DNA from: a bacterium
GTDB taxonomy: Bacteria; Planctomycetota; UBA1135; UBA2386
Assembly (NCBI GenBank): GCA_024743115.1
Contig: JANSXC010000037.1
Location: forward strand, 1-48,541
Reading direction: 5' to 3'
DNA: 48,541 bases
This document shows, in pieces, positions 1-5,920 of the stretch (position 1 is the first letter of the stretch; each line of letters starts with the position of its first letter). Position numbers and translations under genes: made by a program. The notes beneath the pieces are model-generated. The model saw only the letters and a program-made list of their open reading frames with translations. It ran no database searches and had not been told where the DNA came from.

Positions 1-237
1 GAAACGTCACCGCCGGCCCGCAGCTCGGGTCGCGGGCAGTCCGCTGCGGCGGCGCGGCGACCCCGGCGCAGGTCGCGGTCGAGCTTCCTCGGGACGCTGA
101 TGCCGACGCTCATCGTCGCGGGCGGTGGCAGCGCGGCGGCCTGGTTCTACATGATGGAAGAGAACGTCGTCATGGCCGGTATCGTCGGGGTGACCTCGCT
201 CGTCGGCGCGGCGTTCGGTCGCCTGCTGTTCAAGTAG
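1..237 (+). CDS. C-terminal part of a small membrane protein (5' truncated)
   Basis: The frame is open from the first base of the window to a TAG at 235-237, so the start lies outside. The visible 78 residues begin with a Ser/Arg/Ala-rich basic stretch. Two hydrophobic segments follow, at about residues 33-55 (containing LMPTLIVAGGG and AAAWFYMM) and 60-77 (containing MAGIVGVTSLVG). A short loop with two Glu residues separates them. This suggests a C-terminal membrane hairpin. It ends 33 bases before the GTG of truA on the same strand and may be co-transcribed with it. I recognise no family, and the function is unknown. Confidence 0.6.
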   Translation, partial: ETSPPARSSGRGQSAAAARRPRRRSRSSFLGTLMPTLIVAGGGSAAAWFYMMEENVVMAGIVGVTSLVGAAFGRLLFK

Positions 238-270
238 CGCGCCGCGACGCGGGCGCTACTGTGCGTTCGC

Positions 271-1077
271 GTGTCGACCTACTTGCTGACGATCGCCTAC
301 GAAGGCACCCACTACGCCGGCTGGCAACGGCAGGTCGGCCAGGCGACCGTGCAGTCGGAGCTCGAGCGCGCGTTCGCCGCGATCGACTGTCCGGATGTGC
401 ACGTCGAGGGTGCTGGGCGAACCGATGCCGGGGTGCACGCGCTCGCGCAGTGTGCGCACGTCCGTTTACCGCGACCGTTCCCCGCCCAGCGGCTGCCGAT
501 CGCGCTGAACACCAACCTGCCCGACGACATCTCGGTCCAGGGCGCGCGTCTCGTGCCGGACGAGTTCCACGCCAGGTTCTGTGCCCACGGCAAGCGCTAC
601 GTCTACCGCGCGATCGTGTCGCGCACCAAGCCGGCGCTCGCACGCAACTTCTTTCATTGGGTGCGCCGTCCCGTCGACCTGATGAAGATGCGGGATGCGG
701 CCAGTTGCCTCGTCGGCAAACACGATTTCGCTGCGTTCGCGAGCAACCCGGGGTACGCACGTCGGCGCGGCACCGTCCGTACGCTCCATCGCGTGCACCT
801 GCTGCCACACCGGCGCGGCTTCGACTTCGCTGTCGAGGGTGATGGCTTTCTCTACAACATGGTGCGGGCGCTCATCGGTTCGTTGCTCGACGTCGGCGTC
901 GGCAACCAGCCGCCGGACTGGCTCCGCGAAGTGCTCGAGTCCTGTGACCGCGGCGCGGCCGGGGCGACGGCGCCGGCGGCCGGGCTGTATCTGCTGCGCG
1001 TGCTGTATGCGCCCGACCTGTCACCGCGCGAGCCGCCGCCGATCGTCACACCTGGTGAGGACGGGGGCGGCGACTGA
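271..1077 (+). CDS. truA: tRNA pseudouridine(38-40) synthase TruA
   Basis: Isomerises uridines 38-40 in the anticodon arm of tRNAs to pseudouridine, in the cytoplasm. The 268-residue product has the normal family length. The opening YLLTIAYEGTHYAGWQRQ is the typical TruA N-terminus. The family motif GAGRTDAGVHA carries the catalytic aspartate at D52. NTNLPDDISV and the C-terminal half with FLYNMVRALIGSLLDVG also match the family. The start is a GTG at 271, chosen because the conserved N-terminus begins directly there. The C-terminal 30 residues (PREPPPIVTPGEDGGGD) are a low-complexity extension. Confidence 0.95.
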   Translation: MSTYLLTIAYEGTHYAGWQRQVGQATVQSELERAFAAIDCPDVHVEGAGRTDAGVHALAQCAHVRLPRPFPAQRLPIALNTNLPDDISVQGARLVPDEFHARFCAHGKRYVYRAIVSRTKPALARNFFHWVRRPVDLMKMRDAASCLVGKHDFAAFASNPGYARRRGTVRTLHRVHLLPHRRGFDFAVEGDGFLYNMVRALIGSLLDVGVGNQPPDWLREVLESCDRGAAGATAPAAGLYLLRVLYAPDLSPREPPPIVTPGEDGGGD

Positions 1078-1233
1078 GCCGCGGGCTGGCCTGCTTCGGG
1101 AAGAACTGCGTTTTCCGACAGTTTGGGGCGGCGACTGGCCACCGCGACGAAGCGTGGCGCTCGGCGAATAATTCCGGGGTCCACTCCGTATCGGGTCACC
1201 GCATCCGCCACGTGCGGAACCGCGACCTGTCCG

Positions 1234-1250
1234 TCGAGCCAACGGCTCGA
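1234..1250. promoter_or_regulatory. 7-bp inverted repeat upstream of the secreted DUF3352-like gene
   Basis: TCGAGCC and GGCTCGA flank the 3-nt loop AAC, 38 bases before the ATG at 1289. It could be the end of the truA transcript, because it lies about 150 bases beyond the truA stop. It could also be an operator or leader hairpin for the next gene. It has no T-run, so I do not call it a terminator. The rest of the roughly 210-base gap (1078-1288) shows nothing else I can support. Confidence 0.25.
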
Positions 1251-1288
1251 TTCCCAGCCAATCTGGCCGCCTCACGAATTCGCTCCCC

Positions 1289-3088
1289 ATGAAGGCAACT
1301 GCCCTGTCGTGCTCTCTTCTCTTGTCTGCCCCGCTTCTGGCGCAGGCGCCCGAGTTTCCCCGTAGCGTCGAGGACACGCTGCCGGCGTCGACGTTCGCGA
1401 GCGTGCAGTTCGGCGGTCTCGACGCCTGCCTCTCGGCCGCGGAGCAGATCCCGCTCGGCGGCGTGATCGCGCTGTTCCTGTCGAACATTCCGGCCGAGAC
1501 GCGCGCCGAACACCTCGATCAATGGCTCGATCGAGCCGGCGCCCAGGTCCGCCGGAACCTGCAGCGGCAGGGGATCGCACCTGCCGACCTGCACGCGTTC
1601 CTGTCGTGCCCGCACGCCGTCGGTGTCGGCCGTCCTACGATCGAGGGCATGGGCCCGTCGGTCGCGTGGGTCGTGAACCGCGGCAACCGCGAGGCCGAGA
1701 TCGGCCGCCTGTTCGAAGCGCTCGAAGCGCTGGGGGCGCGCCACGGCGTGCTCGACTCGGTCAAGTCGACCGAGATGTACGGCCATCGCGTTCGCCAGTG
1801 GAAGATCCAAGGCGGTCCGACCATTCATCTCGCCGAGGTCGGTTCGAAGCTCGTCGTGACCAACAGTCGCGGCTACCTGCGCGAGATCGCGGGCGTCGCG
1901 CGTGGCGACACGCAGAGCCTCGGTCAGAGTTCGACGCTGCAGGCGCTGCGCGGTCGGATCGCAAAGGGTGAGCAGCTCGCGTCGGTCTTCGCGAACACAG
2001 GCCCGATCTGCGCGATGCTGGATCCGGTACTGCCCTACGAGATCGCCGACTGGGCCGATGCGCTCGGCCTCGGCCGGATCGCGGGGGTCTATGCCGCGAC
2101 GTCCGCGCACGGCAAGGGTGGCACGGACGTCATTCACCTCGGTATGCGCGGCAGCGAGAACGGGCTCTTCAAGGTCGCTGCGAGCAGGCCGCTCGATTTC
2201 GATGTGGCCAGGTCGTTCTCGGCCAACACCGTCGCGTTCGGTGCGGTCCGCGTAGATGTCGAAGGCCTGATCGGCGCGTTCAAGACGTTCGTCAAGCTGC
2301 TGCCAGAAGAGGCCCAGCGCGAGATCCACTCCGAACTCTACGACGAGCTCGGCGATGCGATGCGTGAGGCGGGCACGTCGATGCACGAGGTGCACGGCCT
2401 GATGAAGGCGTTCGGTGATCAGATCGCGATCGGCATCAGCCTCGAGAAGGGGCCCGTGCCGAAGCCCGAGCTGCTCGCCCGCATCGAACTCGACGATTCC
2501 CGCCCGATCGCCGCGCTGCTGCAGCGCGTCGAGGCCATGGTCGCGGACGAGAGCGGTTTGACGTGGAAACAGCGCAATGTCGACGGCACCGCCGTGCGCT
2601 TCCTGAACGTCACCGTCGAGAACCAGTTCAAGATCTCGCCGTGCTACGCGGTGACCGACGAAGCGCTGCTGATCGGCTCGGATACCGCGGCCCTGGTGCG
2701 TGCGCTGCGCGCCGAAGACCCGGAGGAGAGCCTCGCGGGCCAGGACGACTTCCGCGCCGTGGCCAAGGACGCCAAGGGCTGCTTCGGGGTCTCTCACCTG
2801 CGCCTCTTCAAGGCCTCCGAACTCGGCTGGCGCTCGGTCGAGACGATGGTCTTCCCGCAAATCGACGCGCACGCGGACGAAATCGGTTTCGACAGCGATG
2901 CGCTGCCCGAGCAGGAAGAGCTCAGCGAAGCGCTCGGCACCTGGACGATGGCGGCCCACGTCGACGACAAGGGCTTCACGCTCGTCAACCACGGTACCCT
3001 CGGCTGGGGCGCCCAGCTCGCGGGCCTCGGCACGGCGCTCAGCGAGGTGCTGAAGCGCGCGTCGAAGAGCCCGCCGAAGATCTACTAG
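1289..3088 (+). CDS. Exported DUF3352-like protein of unknown function
   Basis: The 599-residue product opens with a clear Sec signal peptide (MKATALSCSLLLSAPLLAQA, cleavage near residue 19-20), so it is probably periplasmic or surface located. The mature part has alternating helical and beta segments with the recurring 'YGHRVRQWKIQGGPTIHLAEVGSKLVVTNS' type of strand, written here in short: HLAEVGSKLVVTNS at about residues 178-191. Related strands near residues 430-470 read AVRFLNVTVE and YAVTDEALLIGSD. This pattern resembles DUF3352-type proteins, which planctomycetes carry in multiple copies. A second protein of the same build lies at 28235-30100. No catalytic motif is visible. A minus-strand gene ends 14 bases beyond it. 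Confidence 0.75.
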   Translation: MKATALSCSLLLSAPLLAQAPEFPRSVEDTLPASTFASVQFGGLDACLSAAEQIPLGGVIALFLSNIPAETRAEHLDQWLDRAGAQVRRNLQRQGIAPADLHAFLSCPHAVGVGRPTIEGMGPSVAWVVNRGNREAEIGRLFEALEALGARHGVLDSVKSTEMYGHRVRQWKIQGGPTIHLAEVGSKLVVTNSRGYLREIAGVARGDTQSLGQSSTLQALRGRIAKGEQLASVFANTGPICAMLDPVLPYEIADWADALGLGRIAGVYAATSAHGKGGTDVIHLGMRGSENGLFKVAASRPLDFDVARSFSANTVAFGAVRVDVEGLIGAFKTFVKLLPEEAQREIHSELYDELGDAMREAGTSMHEVHGLMKAFGDQIAIGISLEKGPVPKPELLARIELDDSRPIAALLQRVEAMVADESGLTWKQRNVDGTAVRFLNVTVENQFKISPCYAVTDEALLIGSDTAALVRALRAEDPEESLAGQDDFRAVAKDAKGCFGVSHLRLFKASELGWRSVETMVFPQIDAHADEIGFDSDALPEQEELSEALGTWTMAAHVDDKGFTLVNHGTLGWGAQLAGLGTALSEVLKRASKSPPKIY

Positions 3089-3102
3089 CAGTCGCAGCCG
3101 CG

Positions 3103-3606
3103 CTACTGCTTCTTCGGCGGATGGCTCTGCCACAGGATGTGGCGGATCATCCACTTGCCGTCGAACTTGGCGAGCTGCATGTGATCGATGCCCCAGACGG
3201 CCGTGACCTTGAGCACGGCGGTCTGGTCTATGAGGTCGAGGACCTCGACGCGCTTGACCGACTCGGCGTTCGCGCGTTTGCCGCTCGCGTTCCACTTGCC
3301 CGCGAGCTTCACCAGCTGTTCGAACGTCATCGGTGACGGTTGGTAGGGCGCGCCGGGCTTGCTGCGATAGAAGCCGAACTTCTGCAGTTCGGGGTGCACG
3401 CTGCGTTCGATGAGTTCCGGCTTGGCGTCGTAGAGTCCGTGAACGTAGTCGAGGCCGGCGCGTACGACCGCGGCGCGGTCCGGGTTCGGCTGCGTCGGAG
3501 CCGCCGGGTTCTGGCGGGCCGGGTCCTGCATCATCGACATGGAGACGGCGGCGATCGCGAGCAGGCCGAGCAGCGCCGCGGTGAGGTTGCGGGGGCGTGG
3601 GAGCAT
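3103..3606 (-). CDS. Exported NTF2/SnoaL-like protein (lumazine-binding-like fold)
   Basis: The 167-residue product starts at the ATG at 3606. The upstream in-frame codons encode only Arg-rich filler, whereas this start places a signal or anchor sequence (LTAALLGLLAIAAVSMSMM) at residues 8-26. The mature domain has the look of the NTF2-like superfamily: VRAGLDYVHGLYDAKPELIERSVHPEL, then VEVLDLIDQTAVLKVTA, then HMQLAKFDGKWMIRHILW at the C-terminus. Such domains are often described as putative lumazine-binding proteins. The substrate is unknown. It is convergent with the upstream secreted protein (14-base gap) and divergent from the gene at 3728. Confidence 0.6.
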   Translation of the reverse strand: MLPRPRNLTAALLGLLAIAAVSMSMMQDPARQNPAAPTQPNPDRAAVVRAGLDYVHGLYDAKPELIERSVHPELQKFGFYRSKPGAPYQPSPMTFEQLVKLAGKWNASGKRANAESVKRVEVLDLIDQTAVLKVTAVWGIDHMQLAKFDGKWMIRHILWQSHPPKKQ

Positions 3607-3727
3607 GCCGGGATTGTCGCGATCGCGCGTGGCGGACGCACGGCGGCGCCAGGGATCCCGTGCGACTCGGGAAAACTGCATCGCTGCCCCCGATGCGTGC
3701 TTGCGGACCGAACGCTTGCGCCCTGGG

Positions 3728-3994
3728 ATGGCGGGGATGTCCGAACGTTCTGCCGAACCTCACCGAATCGAAACCCTGCGCCGAACGCTGCGGATCAAGG
3801 CCAAGGAGCATGCGGCGGTGGAGGTGTCTGCCGAAGACTTGCTCCTGCTGCTCGACGAGGTCGGGCGCCTCGGGCAGAGCAACGATCGGCTGCGCCGCCA
3901 GAACAAGCGGCTGCGGCGGCGGTCGGGTGCCGGTGACGCCGGCGATGGTGGCGGCGGTAGCGATCCGGATCCGTCGACGGGAGACGACGTGTGA
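3728..3994 (+). CDS. Small basic/coiled-coil protein coupled to a receiver-DUF3052 gene
   Basis: The 88-residue product (start at ATG 3728, with a second ATG at 3737) has a basic helix (ETLRRTLRIKAKEHAAVEV), then a leucine-rich amphipathic stretch (SAEDLLLLLDEVGRLGQSN) and a strongly basic segment (RLRRQNKRLRRR). It ends in a Gly/Asp-rich tail. The heptad-like leucines suggest a short coiled coil that may bind nucleic acid or a partner. I recognise no family. Its TGA overlaps the GTG start of the next gene as GTGA, so the two are probably translationally coupled and may act together. Confidence 0.5.
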   Translation: MAGMSERSAEPHRIETLRRTLRIKAKEHAAVEVSAEDLLLLLDEVGRLGQSNDRLRRQNKRLRRRSGAGDAGDGGGGSDPDPSTGDDV

Positions 3995-4797
3995 GTCGTC
4001 TCGTGCTCGTGCACTGGCACGAGGTCGAGGGCGAAGAACGCGCCGAGCGCCTGCGACGGCACGGCCACGACGTCCGGCTGCACTGGCAGCAGGAGCAGGG
4101 CAGTGCGCTCACCCGGATGCTGAAAGCCGCGCCGCCCGAGGCGCTCGTGATCGACCTCGGCAGGCTGCCGTCGCACGGCCGCGAGGTCGCGACGTGGTTG
4201 CGCGGTCGCAAGGCGACGCGCCACGTGCCGATCGTGTTCGTGCCAAAGGACGAGACGGCGACCGACAAGGCCAAGACGGCGCGGGCCAAGGAGGCGTTTC
4301 CCGATGCCATGTTCGCGCCGTGGTCACGGATCAAGGGCGCGGTCGCTCGCGCGATCCGGTCCGCGCCGAAGGACCCGGTCGTGCCCGTGCAGGCCATGGC
4401 GGGGTATTCAGGCACGCCACTGCCGAAGAAGCTCGGCGTCCGCGAGCAGTCTCGGCTCGGGCTCGTGCGCGCGCCGAGGGGATTCCGCGACACGTTGGGC
4501 GACCTGCCCGCGGGGGCGCGGCTGACGAGTCGGCTCACGGGTGAGTTCGGGGTCCTCGTGCTGTTCTGCCGCGCGCTCACGGAACTCAGAGCCGACTGGC
4601 CGCGCGCGGTCGAGCGGCTCGCGACCGGCGGCAGTCTCTGGATCGCATGGCCCAAGAAGGCGTCAGGAATGTTGACCGATCTCGATGGCGGCGTGGTTCG
4701 CGCGTTCGGGCTCGATCAGGGGCTCGTGGACACCAAGGTCTGCGCGATCGACGAGGTCTGGTCGGGGCTGCGGTTCCAGCGGCGGCGTGCGCGCTGA
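3991..4797 (+). CDS. Receiver-like domain fused to DUF3052
   Basis: The 268-residue product starts at a GTG overlapping the previous stop. Residues 1-125 look like a degenerate response-regulator receiver (RLVLVHW, then EALVIDLGRLPSHGREVATWL, then HVPIVFVPKDE). The putative phospho-acceptor position falls in VIDLG, and the usual acidic pocket at the N-terminus is not obvious. From about residue 133 the sequence is typical DUF3052: YSGTPLPKKLGV, LVRAPRGFRDTLGDLP, GGSLWIAWPKKASG and the ending GLVDTKVCAIDEVWSGLRF. DUF3052 proteins are mostly stand-alone and of unknown function. The fusion suggests that an input domain controls it, which is inference. Confidence 0.7.
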   Translation: MSRLVLVHWHEVEGEERAERLRRHGHDVRLHWQQEQGSALTRMLKAAPPEALVIDLGRLPSHGREVATWLRGRKATRHVPIVFVPKDETATDKAKTARAKEAFPDAMFAPWSRIKGAVARAIRSAPKDPVVPVQAMAGYSGTPLPKKLGVREQSRLGLVRAPRGFRDTLGDLPAGARLTSRLTGEFGVLVLFCRALTELRADWPRAVERLATGGSLWIAWPKKASGMLTDLDGGVVRAFGLDQGLVDTKVCAIDEVWSGLRFQRRRAR

Positions 4798-4823
4798 GAC
4801 CCTCGGCGGATTCCGGTACGGCA

Positions 4824-4839
4824 TTGGCACGTTATTGGC
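4824..4839 (+). promoter_or_regulatory. Candidate sigma-54 (-24/-12) promoter
   Basis: TTGGCACGTTATTGGC has the invariant GG, ten bases, then GC arrangement of sigma-54 promoters. The -24 element is a full TTGGCAC. The -12 element is TGGC in place of TTGC, one mismatch. It lies about 112 bases before the GTG of the CxxC-rich exported protein (4951) in an otherwise non-coding gap. Transcription would start near 4851. A sigma-54 activator is encoded elsewhere in the window (26521-28149), so the system exists in this organism. Confidence 0.45.
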
Positions 4840-4950
4840 GTTCGGCGGGCGCGAACCCGGGTTCCTGGCGCGGGGTCGTTTGCGGTCCCTGCGAGGCCGT
4901 CGTATCTTGCGGTTCGCCCGATCCCTCGACTGCACTGCCAGGAGCCTGCC

Positions 4951-5847
4951 GTGAATTCGCGAACCATCCTCATCCTCATCCTGAGCGTTCTGCTCGGCTG
5001 CGTGTTCATTAGCTCCGCGGTTGCTCAGCAGGACGGTTACCCGCGCTACACGCCCGAGCGCGTCGAGCGCAAGACCGAGGCGGGGGACGACGGCAAGCTC
5101 AAATGGGCCAAGTACGAAGCGGAGAAGTGCCGTGGTTGCTCCGGCACGGGCAAGACCAAGTGCAAGGCCTGTGAGCGGCTCTTCGATGAGGCCGGTTGCC
5201 CCGACTGCAAGCGCAAGGAGAAGCGCGAGATCGTATGCCGCACCTGCATCGGTGACGGGAGTCTGCCGGATCCGCTCAAAAAGGTACACTGCCCAGGCTG
5301 CTCGGGCGCCGCGTTCCTGTTGTGCACGGTCTGCAATGGCGGCGGCAAGATCAGGGTCGACAAGGCCAAACGGCTCAGCGCGTGTCCCGCGTGCCGTGGT
5401 GACGGCGCGTTCCCGTGCAAGGGTTGCGGCGGCAAGCGGCACGTCAGTGGTGCTGCGCTCAAGCCGTCGCTTGCTACGGCGGATGACACCAAGAAGATCA
5501 AGAGGGCGCTCGACGTCACCGAGAAGATGCTGAAGGAGCTGGGCCGGTTCCAGCCGAAGGGTGGCGACAAGGGCCGCAAGGAAGCGAAGGCCCTCGCGAA
5601 GATCCTCAAGTCGGGCGCCAAGACGCATCCGGCGTTCAAGGGCCTGGAGAAGCAGGTCGGCAAGTACATGGGCAAGATCTTCGCCGGCAAGCAGTTCGTC
5701 GGTGCGGCTGAGCACGAGTCGCTCGCAATGGAGCGGCTCAAGGCCAGCGCCGAGTACTACCTCAAGATGCAGAAGCGCATGCTCGAGCTGACGCTCAAGC
5801 GCGTCGAAGCCAACGCGAAGATCGCCGCCGAGAACGGCGGCAAGTAG
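4951..5847 (+). CDS. Exported protein with DnaJ-like CxxC zinc-finger repeats
   Basis: The GTG start at 4951 is preceded by AGGAG six bases upstream. The 298-residue product has a signal peptide or anchor (TILILILSVLLGCVFISSAVA). Residues 60-159 hold eight CxxC pairs (CRGC, CKAC, CPDC, CRTC, CPGC, CTVC, CPAC, CKGC), several followed by GxG as in the zinc-binding centre of DnaJ (CxxCxGxG). The J-domain and C-terminal DnaJ domains are absent. The last 120 residues are Lys/Ala-rich and helical. It could be an extracytoplasmic zinc-structured scaffold or a thiol protein. A possible sigma-54 promoter lies upstream, and the multi-trypsin protein follows 73 bases downstream. Confidence 0.75.
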   Translation: MNSRTILILILSVLLGCVFISSAVAQQDGYPRYTPERVERKTEAGDDGKLKWAKYEAEKCRGCSGTGKTKCKACERLFDEAGCPDCKRKEKREIVCRTCIGDGSLPDPLKKVHCPGCSGAAFLLCTVCNGGGKIRVDKAKRLSACPACRGDGAFPCKGCGGKRHVSGAALKPSLATADDTKKIKRALDVTEKMLKELGRFQPKGGDKGRKEAKALAKILKSGAKTHPAFKGLEKQVGKYMGKIFAGKQFVGAAEHESLAMERLKASAEYYLKMQKRMLELTLKRVEANAKIAAENGGK

Positions 5848-5920
5848 CAGTCTCGACGGACGCTCGGGCGCCCCAAAGCACAAGAACGACGGAAGGGCTC
5901 GTCGAGAGCCAGAAGCAGCA

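Noticed and set aside
1196..3811. 871-codon minus-strand open frame
   Set aside because: Opposite the DUF3352-like gene and others; Arg/Ala/Asp-rich low-complexity translation, no domain, no start context. A GC-rich shadow.
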